A stretch of DNA of 51,384 nucleotides from Novosphingobium aerophilum (GTDB taxonomy: Bacteria; Pseudomonadota; Alphaproteobacteria; Sphingomonadales; Sphingomonadaceae), in NCBI RefSeq assembly GCF_014230305.1, contig NZ_JACLAU010000025.1, positions 1 to 51,384 of the forward strand, in the 5' to 3' direction. Each line of letters starts with the position of its first letter. The first letter of the stretch is position 1. The translations under genes and the position numbers were made by a program. Of the stretch, positions 39,897 through 47,967 are shown piece after piece. Below the pieces are notes generated by a model. The model had not been told where the DNA came from. It did no database searches and was given only the letters and a program-made list of their open reading frames with translations.

Positions 39897-40000
39897 AGAT
39901 CGTGCTAGGCCTCTCCCCCGAAGGCTGGCCGCGCGCTATGCTCGATGTTCGCCGCTGGTGCGACGTCGGGCCGCAGGACCGGCCATCTGGGAGCAACCGC

Positions 40001-41248
40001 ATGACTGCCGCACAGTTGTCCGTGACCTTTTTCCTGCAGATGGCGGCGATTGTCGCCGCCTGCCGCGCGGTGGGCTGGGTGGCGCAGCGCTTCCTCGGCC
40101 AGCCGCAGGTGGTGGGCGAGATGATCGCCGGCGTGCTGCTTGGCCCCTCGGTGCTGGGCGCCCTCTTCCCGGACTTCACGGCGGCCCTGTTCCCTGCGGA
40201 TTCGCGCAAGGTGCTGTTCGTGGGCGCGCAGTTCGGCGTGGGTCTCTACATGTTCATCGTCGGCCTGACGTTCGACCGGCGCGAGTTCGCCAGCAGCGCC
40301 CGCTCGGCTGCGGTGGTGGCCTTCGGCGGCATGGCCGTGCCCTTCCTGGCCGCGGCGGCGCTCGCGCCCGCACTGCTGGAGATTCCCGGGCTGTTCATGC
40401 CCGTGGTGGGGCCGGCGCAGGCGATCCAGTTCCTGGGCGCGGCGATCGCCATCACCGCCTTTCCGATGCTGGCGCGGATCATTCACGAACGCGGCATCGC
40501 GGGAACCCGGCTGGGGGTCATTTCCCTTTCGGCCGGAGCGATCGGCGATGTCGGAGCCTGGATCGTCATCGCCTTCGTGCTCGCCAGCCTGGGCGACGGC
40601 GCCCTGGTCGCGATCAAGGCGCTGGGCGGCGGGGGGCTGTTCGCGCTGTTCATGATCGTGGCCGCGCCGCGCCTGCTGCGGCGGCTCGACGCGATCGCCC
40701 GCCCGGGCGAGAACGATGACCTGATCCTGGCCGTGGTGCTGGTGCTGTTCACGCTCTGCGCCTGGGCCATGGACGCCGCCGGTATCCATGCAGTGTTCGG
40801 CGGCTTCCTGCTGGGCGTGGCCATGCCGCGCGGCGCGGTGGCGGACATGGTCCGGGCGCGGCTCGAACCCTTCACCGTCGTCTTCCTGCTGCCCATGTTC
40901 TTCACGTACTCGGGGCTCAACACCGATCTGAGGCTGATGCACTCCACCCAGCTGATCGGCGTGGCCATGCTGATCGTCGCGGTGTCGATCCTCGCCAAGG
41001 GCGGGGCCTGCTACCTGACCGCCCGGCTTTGCGGCGAGGACCACCGCACCGCGCTGGGCATCGGCGCGCTGATGAACGCGCGTGGCCTGATGGAGCTGAT
41101 CGTGATCAACATCGGCCTGCAGCGCGGGGTGATCGGCCCGGCGCTGTTCTCGATGCTGGTGCTGATGGCGGTGGTGACCACCCTGCTCGCCACCCCGCTA
41201 TACCAGCTTTCGGCGCGGCACCGCGTGGACCAGCTGTTGCCGGGCTGA
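40001..41248 (+). CDS. CPA2-type cation/proton antiporter membrane protein
   Basis: Encodes 415 residues with about twelve hydrophobic segments, of the monovalent cation:proton antiporter-2 (KefB/NapA-like) group. The conserved QPQVVGEMIAGVLLGPSVLG near residue 30, GLYMFIVGLTFDRREF, and ITAFPMLARIIHERGIAGTR, with GALMNARGLMELIVINIGLQ near the end, fit the family. No C-terminal TrkA-N domain is present. ATG 40001 has GGGAG upstream; the open frame to 39902 lacks support. It heads a + strand operon with the ROK kinase and LacI gene (gaps 68 and 25 bases). Why an antiporter is in a sugar locus is not clear; it may supply or dissipate the ion gradient for sugar symport. Confidence 0.9.
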   Translation: MTAAQLSVTFFLQMAAIVAACRAVGWVAQRFLGQPQVVGEMIAGVLLGPSVLGALFPDFTAALFPADSRKVLFVGAQFGVGLYMFIVGLTFDRREFASSARSAAVVAFGGMAVPFLAAAALAPALLEIPGLFMPVVGPAQAIQFLGAAIAITAFPMLARIIHERGIAGTRLGVISLSAGAIGDVGAWIVIAFVLASLGDGALVAIKALGGGGLFALFMIVAAPRLLRRLDAIARPGENDDLILAVVLVLFTLCAWAMDAAGIHAVFGGFLLGVAMPRGAVADMVRARLEPFTVVFLLPMFFTYSGLNTDLRLMHSTQLIGVAMLIVAVSILAKGGACYLTARLCGEDHRTALGIGALMNARGLMELIVINIGLQRGVIGPALFSMLVLMAVVTTLLATPLYQLSARHRVDQLLPG

Positions 41249-41316
41249 CCGGCGCCCCGCTGGCCGCAACACCCTGACCCGCCCATCCCTGCCCCTGCTC
41301 GACCAAGGATTTTCGC

Positions 41317-42231
41317 ATGACCACCCCCCTGATCGGCGCCATCGAAGCCGGCGGCACCAAGTTCGTGATCGCCATCGCCCGGGCTGACGGTACCATCCTG
41401 GAGCAGGCCCGGCTCGACACCGAAAGCCCCGCCATCACCATGCCGGGCGTTCTGGCGTTCTTCCGCGAGGCGGCGGCGCGGCACGGGCCGATCGGCGGGC
41501 TGGGCATCGGCAGCTTCGGACCGGTCGACATCGATCGCGCCTCGCCCACTTACGGATCGATCACCAGCACGCCCAAGCCGCACTGGTCGGGGGCGAGCTA
41601 CCTCGAATGGCTTGCGCCGCTGCAGGTGCCGATGCTGGTCGACACCGACGTCAATGCCGCGGCGCTGGGCGAATGGCAGGCCGGGGCCGGCCAGGGCACC
41701 GGCACGCTGGCCTATACCACGGTCGGCACCGGGGTCGGGACCGGCCTGGTGCGGCGGGGCGAGCCGGTGGGCGGGTTTACCCATTTCGAATCCGGCCATA
41801 TCCGGCCCCGGCACGATCACGCGCGCGATCCCTTCGCCGGCACCTGTCCCTATCATGGCGACTGCCTGGAGGGCCTCGCCAGCGGTCCGGCGATCAAGGC
41901 CCGCTATGGCCAGAGCCTGGACCAGATGGCGGACACCGCCGACGCGGTCGAGCTGCTGGGCGATTACCTGTCCGACCTCGCCCTCTCGCTGATCCTGCTG
42001 CACGCGCCGGACCGCCTGATCTTCGGCGGCGGGGTGATGAAGGCCCCCGGGCTGCTGGACAGCCTGCGCCTCCAGACCGAACGCAAGCTGGCCGGCTATG
42101 TCGTCCACCCACGGCTCGATCCCGGGCTGCAGCGTTACATCGTCGGTCCCGGCCTGGGCGATCTGGCCGGAATCACCGGGGCGATCGCGCTGGGCCGCCA
42201 GGCCATGGCTGCGCCCAGGGCGGGCGCCTAG
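41317..42231 (+). CDS. ROK family kinase, probable fructokinase
   Basis: Encodes 304 residues. The ATP-phosphate motif is GAIEAGGTKFVIAIA at residue 6. The sugar-binding and catalytic region is LVDTDVNAAALGEWQAGAG, with the catalytic Asp in VDTDVNAA, and VGTGVGTGLVRRG follows. A zinc-binding set, HIRPRHDHARDPFAGTCPYH then CLEG, is that of the YdhR/GmuE-type fructokinases. It would convert fructose released by the GH68 enzyme to fructose-6-phosphate. AAGGA precedes the ATG. It lies between the antiporter and LacI genes. Fructose specificity is inferred from the motif set and gene context rather than proved. Confidence 0.88.
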   Translation: MTTPLIGAIEAGGTKFVIAIARADGTILEQARLDTESPAITMPGVLAFFREAAARHGPIGGLGIGSFGPVDIDRASPTYGSITSTPKPHWSGASYLEWLAPLQVPMLVDTDVNAAALGEWQAGAGQGTGTLAYTTVGTGVGTGLVRRGEPVGGFTHFESGHIRPRHDHARDPFAGTCPYHGDCLEGLASGPAIKARYGQSLDQMADTADAVELLGDYLSDLALSLILLHAPDRLIFGGGVMKAPGLLDSLRLQTERKLAGYVVHPRLDPGLQRYIVGPGLGDLAGITGAIALGRQAMAAPRAGA

Positions 42232-42256
42232 GGGTGGTCGGCAAGGGAGCGCACCA

Positions 42257-43288
42257 ATGAGCCAGGACCGCGAGCCGCGGCCGCGCCGGCTGCGCAACAT
42301 CGCCGAACTGGCGAAGCTGGCGGGCGTGTCCGCCGGGACGGTCTCGCGCGCGCTGGCCGACAAGAGCCTGGTCAATCGCGAAACGCGCGAGCGGATCCAG
42401 GCGCTGGCCCGCGAACACGGCTTCCGGCCCAATCAGATGGCCAGCCGCCTGCGCACCGGCCAGACCGGGGTGGTGGGTGTCGTCATCCCGCTGGGTCACG
42501 AACAGAAACAGCACATCTCCGACCCGTTCTTCATGACCCTGCTGGGCCAGTTGGCCGATGCCCTGATCGATCGCGGCTATGACCTGATGCTGAGCCGCGC
42601 CCTGCCGGTGGACAATGCCGAATGGCTCGAACGGATCGTCGATTCGGGCATGCTCGACGGGGTCCTGCTGATCGGTCAGTCCGACCAGTTCCACAACATC
42701 GAAAGCGTGGCCGCGCGCTATCGCCCGCTGGTGGTCTGGGGGACTCACCGCGAAGGGCAGCAGCATTGCGTGGTCGGGACCGACAGCTTTGCCGGCGGGC
42801 GGCTGGCCGCCCAGCATCTGATCGCCCGCGGCTGCCGCCGCATCGCCTTCTTCGGCGATACCCGCGGCCTGGAGATCGAGCGGCGCCTGGCCGGGGCGCG
42901 CGCCGCTGCCGAGGAATCGGGCACGGGCACCAGGATCGACGGATTCGCCACCCACCTTTCGGCGGAGGAGATGGTCAGCCAGATCGCAGCCGACCTCGAT
43001 CGCATGGACCCGGCCACAGACGCAATCTTCGCCGCATCCGATCTGATCGCCATGGCCACGCTGCGCCAGTTGCACGAGCGGGGCCGCAAGGTGCCGAAGG
43101 ATATGGCGCTGGTCGGTTTCGACGATCTGCCGATGACCGAGCAGACCGTGCCCAAGCTGACCACCATCCACCAGGACATCGCGGGCGGCGCGCGGGCGAT
43201 GGTCGCTTCGCTGCTGGCCCGGATCGCCGGAGAGGACACCCCTTCGACCATCATGGTGCCGCGGCTGGTCGTGCGCGAAAGCGCCTGA
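42257..43288 (+). CDS. LacI-family transcriptional regulator of the sugar locus
   Basis: Encodes 343 residues. The N-terminal helix-turn-helix is complete: NIAELAKLAGVSAGTVSRAL with the hinge following at PNQMASRLRTGQTG. The periplasmic-binding-protein-like effector domain begins at VVGVVIPL and includes DGVLLIGQ, GTHREGQQHCVVGTDSFAGG and AIFAASDLIAMATLRQL, DMALVGFDDLPM. AAGGGAG precedes ATG 42257. It follows the ROK gene by 25 bases. Four LacI-like sites in the window (37358, 37373, 39884, 45933) share TGCAAWCGATT and are the likely targets, so it probably represses the whole locus in the absence of the sugar. Confidence 0.93.
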   Translation: MSQDREPRPRRLRNIAELAKLAGVSAGTVSRALADKSLVNRETRERIQALAREHGFRPNQMASRLRTGQTGVVGVVIPLGHEQKQHISDPFFMTLLGQLADALIDRGYDLMLSRALPVDNAEWLERIVDSGMLDGVLLIGQSDQFHNIESVAARYRPLVVWGTHREGQQHCVVGTDSFAGGRLAAQHLIARGCRRIAFFGDTRGLEIERRLAGARAAAEESGTGTRIDGFATHLSAEEMVSQIAADLDRMDPATDAIFAASDLIAMATLRQLHERGRKVPKDMALVGFDDLPMTEQTVPKLTTIHQDIAGGARAMVASLLARIAGEDTPSTIMVPRLVVRESA

Positions 43289-43299
43289 CCGGTCAGGCG
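43282..43299. terminator. Palindrome covering both convergent stop codons
   Basis: CGCCTGACCGGTCAGGCG is a perfect 18-base palindrome. It contains the TGA of the LacI gene (43286-43288) and the TGA of the GH68 gene (43293-43295 on the minus strand). No T-run is present on either side, so the terminator call is tentative. Confidence 0.45.
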
Positions 43300-44462
43300 A
43301 GCGAAACGGTGTCCCCGGCGAAGCGCAGGCGGAACACCGGCGCCGCGGTGCCGCCGAACCGGCTGCGCACCAGTTCCGGATGGTCGGCCAGGCTGCGGCC
43401 CGCCAGGCCCCAGTAGTCGACGAAGCTCCAGACCTCGTCCTCGCCCGTCAGAACCCAGGAATAGGACTGCTGCGGCTCGTCCGGGGCATTGGCCGCGACC
43501 AGCCCCGACCCGTTGATCGGCCGCCACGGACCGCGCAGACTGTCGGCCACCATGCCGTAGATGCCGTTCGGACCGGCCGGCGCCGACGGGGCGAAGGTGT
43601 GGCGCTGGGTCGACCAGAGCAGGTAGTAGGCCCCGGCACGGTAATGAACCTGGGCCCGCTCCAGCTCGTTGTTGACCCCGATCGCGTCGATCAGCGGGGT
43701 GTCGAGTTGCCAGCCCGTGACCGTGCGCGTGGCCAGCCCGACCATGCCGTTGTGCGCGACCTCGGCCCAGCCGGCGCTGGCGGTGAAGATCAGGTGATCC
43801 TGCCCGGTGACGGGATCGCGGAAGAAGAACGGATCGCGGAAGGCCTTGAGCGTGCCCGGGGCCAGCTCGACCCGGTCGTTCGCGATCTGGTAGATCGCCC
43901 CGTCGGCCACGACCAGCTCTTGCGGCGTGCTCCACGCGCCGATGCCATCGGCGTGCAGGCGGCCTGACACCGCGAACAGTCGCTGTTCGAAGGTCAGGTC
44001 CGGCTCGCCCGCGCGGCCGGCGACGGTGTAGTACAGGGTCACCTGATCCTCGGCGGTCAGGATCGCCGACCCGGCCCATTCGCGCGAACCCGGGGTCAGT
44101 CCGTCGGGCAAGGCATTGCCGTGATCGCGCCAGCCATCCGCCCCGCGCGACAGCAGACGGATGCGGGCATGAGCATGGCGCTGGACCGGATCGGGGAACT
44201 GGGCAGCGCTCAGGAAGAACCACCAGGTCCGCCCGGCATGCTCGGCCGTGCGGCCGTCGACGTGGGTCAGCGGCCAGCAGTCCCACAGGTCGAGCCCGGG
44301 GACCAGCGGCCGGACGTCCGCCGCGCCAATCGTCGGGATCCTGGCCCCTTCCGCTCCGAAGGCGGTCGGCCGCCATTGGCCGGTTGCTGCGGGGCGTTCA
44401 GGCATGGACAGATTCTCTTCTGAAGGTGGGGTCGCCGTGGGGCGAACGGGGTGTTCGGTCAT
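43293..44462 (-). CDS. Glycoside hydrolase family 68 (sucrase/levansucrase type), no signal peptide
   Basis: Encodes 389 residues of the GH68 five-bladed beta-propeller fold. The nucleophile Asp61 is in LDLWDCWPL, followed by EWAGSAIL. The transition-state Asp is in the RDP motif FRDPFFFRDP, and the acid/base Glu is in NNELERAQVHY. The Pro usual after ELER is Ala here. It should split sucrose (or transfer fructose). There is no signal peptide, so the enzyme is cytosolic, while most GH68 enzymes are secreted. ATG 44462 overlaps the MFS stop in ATGA; ATG 44405 (MPERPAAT) is an alternative without that coupling. Co-transcribed with the MFS permease. Confidence 0.85.
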   Translation of the reverse strand: MTEHPVRPTATPPSEENLSMPERPAATGQWRPTAFGAEGARIPTIGAADVRPLVPGLDLWDCWPLTHVDGRTAEHAGRTWWFFLSAAQFPDPVQRHAHARIRLLSRGADGWRDHGNALPDGLTPGSREWAGSAILTAEDQVTLYYTVAGRAGEPDLTFEQRLFAVSGRLHADGIGAWSTPQELVVADGAIYQIANDRVELAPGTLKAFRDPFFFRDPVTGQDHLIFTASAGWAEVAHNGMVGLATRTVTGWQLDTPLIDAIGVNNELERAQVHYRAGAYYLLWSTQRHTFAPSAPAGPNGIYGMVADSLRGPWRPINGSGLVAANAPDEPQQSYSWVLTGEDEVWSFVDYWGLAGRSLADHPELVRSRFGGTAAPVFRLRFAGDTVSLA

Positions 44463-45844
44463 GAATGGGCGAGACCCTCGGTCGCCCCGGTGGCAGCGGC
44501 GCGCCCTTCGCGCACCCGCAACACGGCCAGGCCGGCGGCGATCAGCCCGGCGCCGCACAGGGTGAGCAGGTGGCGGGGGTCGCCGCCCAGCAGCTTTTCG
44601 TAAAGGCCGAAGCCCAGCTTGACGAAACCGAGGTCGAGCTCGCTCATCAGCACCGAGAACAGCAGCATCGGCAGCACGATCATCATGTTGAAGATCCCCA
44701 TGTAGACCCCGGTCCGCTCGGCCGGCACGGCATTGCTGAGGATCGCGTAGGGATTGCCCATGGTGCTGCCCCAGGCCAGGCCGATGCCCAGCATCGGCAG
44801 GAACAGCAGGGCCTTGTCGGTGACATGGGCCAGGGTCAGCACCCCGATGCCGCCCGCCACCAGGCAGAGCGCGTGCATCGGCCCCGGCCCGATCCGGCGC
44901 ACCAGCGGAACCATGGCGAAGGCTGCCAGGCAGGCGACCAGGTTGTAGAACGCTGCCATCTGGCCGTTGGTCAGCACCGCCTCATGAAAGCCGCCACTGG
45001 CCGGATCGCTGGTGCCATAGACATTGCGCGCCACCACGTAGGGCACATAGGTCCAGTATCCCCAGAAGCTGAACCACTGGAACAGGCTCATCAGCCCGAG
45101 CCGGCGCATGGCCACCGGCATGGTGACGATCGCATTGCCCACCTCGGCCAGGGTCGCGCCGATCCCGCGCGGCGCGGCGACGATGCGCGCCCGCTCCTCG
45201 GCGCCGAGCGGGAGTTCGGGCACGCGCAGCACCGACCACAGGATCGTCCCCAGCGACAGCGCCGCGCCGAACCAGAACACCGTGCGCACCGTATAAGGGA
45301 TGCCATGCGGATCGACCCAGTCGCGGTCCATGCCGAGCATCACCAGCAGCGAGGGGGTGAGATAGGCCAGCATCTGCGCCAGGCCGGTGAAGGCGCTCTG
45401 CGTCAGGAACCCGGTGTGCCGCTGCGCCGGGTCCAGCCGGTCCGACACATAGGCGCGGTAGGGCTCCATCGTGATGTTGTTGCCCGCGTCGAGCAGCCAC
45501 ATCAGCGAGACCGCCATGACGATCGAGGCCGAGAGCGGCATGGTCAGCAGGCCGATCGCGCAGAGCACGGCGCCGAACAGGAAATAGGGCGTGCGCCGCC
45601 CCCAGCGGCTGGTGGTGCGGTCCGACAGCGCGCCAATCAGCGGCTGGACGATCAGGCCGGTCATCGGCCCGGCAAGCTGGAGCAGCGGCAGTTGCCCCTC
45701 GCTCGCGCCGAGGTACGAATAGATCGGCCCCATGTTGCCCTGCTGCAGGCCGAAGCTGAACTGCAGCCCGAGGAACCCGAGGTTCATCTCGAGGATCCGG
45801 ACCAGCGAAAGACGCGGCCGCTGGGCTTGCTGGTGCTGATCCAT
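44459..45844 (-). CDS. MFS/GPH sugar permease, sucrose-transporter-like
   Basis: Encodes 461 residues with about twelve membrane segments. The first segment and loop, FLGLQFSFGLQQGNMGPIYS and QPLIGALSDRTTSRWGRRTP, match the glycoside-pentoside-hexuronide and SUC/SLC45 sucrose-proton symporters; the R-x-G-R-R motif is intact. A second conserved loop is EPYRAYVSDRLDPAQRHTGF. It likely imports sucrose or a related disaccharide into the cytoplasm, where GH68 acts. ATG 45844 has GGGAGAG at proper distance. A LacI-like operator is 89-101 bases upstream. Its stop is coupled to the GH68 gene. The divergent DUF885 gene starts at 46123. Confidence 0.93.
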   Translation of the reverse strand: MDQHQQAQRPRLSLVRILEMNLGFLGLQFSFGLQQGNMGPIYSYLGASEGQLPLLQLAGPMTGLIVQPLIGALSDRTTSRWGRRTPYFLFGAVLCAIGLLTMPLSASIVMAVSLMWLLDAGNNITMEPYRAYVSDRLDPAQRHTGFLTQSAFTGLAQMLAYLTPSLLVMLGMDRDWVDPHGIPYTVRTVFWFGAALSLGTILWSVLRVPELPLGAEERARIVAAPRGIGATLAEVGNAIVTMPVAMRRLGLMSLFQWFSFWGYWTYVPYVVARNVYGTSDPASGGFHEAVLTNGQMAAFYNLVACLAAFAMVPLVRRIGPGPMHALCLVAGGIGVLTLAHVTDKALLFLPMLGIGLAWGSTMGNPYAILSNAVPAERTGVYMGIFNMMIVLPMLLFSVLMSELDLGFVKLGFGLYEKLLGGDPRHLLTLCGAGLIAAGLAVLRVREGRAAATGATEGLAHS

Positions 45845-45932
45845 CGAGCGCTCTCCCGTGCGCGTGGCGGTGACGGCGGCCTTCGTCGCCCTTGCCTGCC
45901 AACGCCCATGGCACAGAGTCGACGCCCTGACA

Positions 45933-45945
45933 ACAATCGTTTGCA
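45933..45945. promoter_or_regulatory. LacI-like operator upstream of the MFS/GH68 operon
   Basis: ACAATCGTTTGCA is the exact reverse complement of 37373-37385. It lies 89-101 bases before the permease ATG. A further CAATCG half-site is at 45985-45990. The 278-base gap 45845-46122 also holds the promoter of the divergent DUF885 gene. Confidence 0.75.
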
Positions 45946-46122
45946 GATTGGCGGCAACAGACCGCGTTTCGAGACAATTCCACGCAATCGCAGTTTGTTG
46001 GCTGATTGGACAGGTGCCGCTTGAACCGGACGGGCGGGCTGGTAGTCTGCCCCCTCTTCCGGCCCGCGCGGCCGGACGCCCTTCACCAACCCAGCCTCTC
46101 CACGACAACAACAGGGTCGACC

Positions 46123-47967
46123 ATGATCAAGCGCGCCATGCTCCTTGCCGGAGCGACTGTCCTGCCGATGTCCGCAGCCGTCCTGGCCCAGCCGGTCGCT
46201 GCGCCGGCCAGCGCCGCCGCGAGCCCCGACGCCGCGACCGAGGACGCCCGGCTGACCGCCTTCCTCGACGCCGAATTCGCCCGCGACCTGGCGATGCGCC
46301 CCCAACTCGCGACCCGGCTGGGGATGAAGGAGGGCAAGGACCGGCTCGACGACAACAGCGAGGCCGCCCAGCTCCAGCGGCTCGAGGCGCGGCGGGCCAG
46401 CGTGGCGCGGATGAAGGCCAGCTTCGTGCGGGACCGCTTGTCCCCCAAGGGTCAGACCAACTTCGACATCTGGGCCACCGAGCTGGAGCGGATGGAGCTG
46501 CAGTATCGCTTCCGGGCGTTCCAGCCGCCGTTCTATTCCTTCCTCTATTCCGCCCATTCGACCCTGCCGGATTTCCTGATCAACACCCATACGGTCAGCG
46601 ATGCGGCCGACCTGCAGGCCTACAACGCCAGGATCCGCGGGATTCCGGCGGCGCTGGACACGGCGCTGGCGCAGACCCGGCAGTCCGAACAGGCCGGGGT
46701 CCGCGTGCCGCGCTTCCAGGTCGAGCGGATCATCGCCGGGTCCCGGGCGATCGTCAGCGGAGCCCCGTTCGACGGCGGGGCCGATTCCCCGCTGATGGCC
46801 GATGCCCGGGCCAAGGTCGGCAAGTTGCAGGCCGGCGGCAAGATCACCGCGGCCGAGGCCGAAGCCCTGCTGGCCGATACCCGCGCCGCGCTGCTGGCCA
46901 TGCAGCCGGGCTATGCCCGGGTGGTGGCCTGGGCCGAGGGCGCGCTGCCCGCCGCGCCGAGCGGCCGCGTCGGGGCGGTCTCGCTGCCCGGCGGGGCGGA
47001 CTGGTACGCTGCGGCGCTGCGCATCAACACCACGCTGGACCTGACCGCCGCGCAGATCCACCAGACCGGGCTGGCCGAACTGCAGCGGATCGCCGGTGAG
47101 CAGGACGCGCTGGCCCGGTCGGCCGGGTTCGCCGACCGCGAGGCCTTCTATGCCGATCGCGCCAAGCGCTTCCCGCCGCAGCCCTGGACCGATGCCCTGC
47201 GCGAGGACTACCTGCGCCGCGCCAACGCCATCATCGCCCGCAACCGCACACTCCTGCCGGCCCGCTTCAACGCCCTGCCGCAGTACCGCATGGAGGTGCT
47301 GCGCGAGCCCTCGTTCAGCGAGGTGGCGGGCGGGGCCGCTCACGCCTCGGGGCCGAGCCCGGACGGGGTGCGCCCGGGGCGGGTCTATGATCACCTGCTC
47401 GGCGTGACCAAGGACCCGGCGGAACTGACCGACCTGATGTGCCACGAAGGGGTGCCGGGCCACGTCATGCAGGGCGATATCCAGGCGCGGCAGACCGGTA
47501 CGCCGAAGTTCCGGCTGGTCGGTGGCTATGTGGCCTTCAACGAAGGCTGGGCGCTTTATGCCGAGCTGCTGTGCAAGGAGATGGGGGCCTACCAGGACGC
47601 CGCCGAGGACTTCATGCGGCTGGACGCCGAAACCTTCCGGGCGGCACGGCTGGTGGTCGACACCGGGATCCACGCGATGGGCTGGACCGAGGACCAGGCC
47701 GTCGAATTCATGATCAAGACCGGGCGGCTGCCCCCGAACCAGGCACGGTCCGAAGTGCGCCGCTACATCACCATGCCGGGCCAGGCGACCGGCTACAAGA
47801 TCGGCATGATCAAGATCATGGAACTGCGCCGCAAGGCCGAAGCCGCGCTGGGGGACCGGTTCGACATCAAGGCCTTCGACGATCTGCTCATCAGCGACGG
47901 ATCGCAGCCCCTGGGCATCCTGGAACGCCGCGTCGATCAGTGGATCGCCGCGCGCAAGGCGGCATGA
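46123..47967 (+). CDS. Exported DUF885 family protein, putative metallopeptidase
   Basis: Encodes 614 residues. MIKRAMLLAGATVLPMSAAV then LAQPVAAPAS is a signal peptide, so the protein is exported. DUF885 features: FDIWATELERMELQYRFRAF, the zinc-type motif H441-E-G-V-P-G-H447 (MCHEGVPGHVMQGD), then NEGWALYAELLCKEMGAY and TMPGQATGYKIGMIKIMELR near the end. The HEGxPGH motif is typical of this peptidase-like family; its substrates are not well defined. AGGG lies eight bases before ATG 46123. The stop overlaps the ATG of the M28 peptidase in ATGA, so both are co-translated. It is divergent from the sugar permease. Confidence 0.92.
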   Translation: MIKRAMLLAGATVLPMSAAVLAQPVAAPASAAASPDAATEDARLTAFLDAEFARDLAMRPQLATRLGMKEGKDRLDDNSEAAQLQRLEARRASVARMKASFVRDRLSPKGQTNFDIWATELERMELQYRFRAFQPPFYSFLYSAHSTLPDFLINTHTVSDAADLQAYNARIRGIPAALDTALAQTRQSEQAGVRVPRFQVERIIAGSRAIVSGAPFDGGADSPLMADARAKVGKLQAGGKITAAEAEALLADTRAALLAMQPGYARVVAWAEGALPAAPSGRVGAVSLPGGADWYAAALRINTTLDLTAAQIHQTGLAELQRIAGEQDALARSAGFADREAFYADRAKRFPPQPWTDALREDYLRRANAIIARNRTLLPARFNALPQYRMEVLREPSFSEVAGGAAHASGPSPDGVRPGRVYDHLLGVTKDPAELTDLMCHEGVPGHVMQGDIQARQTGTPKFRLVGGYVAFNEGWALYAELLCKEMGAYQDAAEDFMRLDAETFRAARLVVDTGIHAMGWTEDQAVEFMIKTGRLPPNQARSEVRRYITMPGQATGYKIGMIKIMELRRKAEAALGDRFDIKAFDDLLISDGSQPLGILERRVDQWIAARKAA

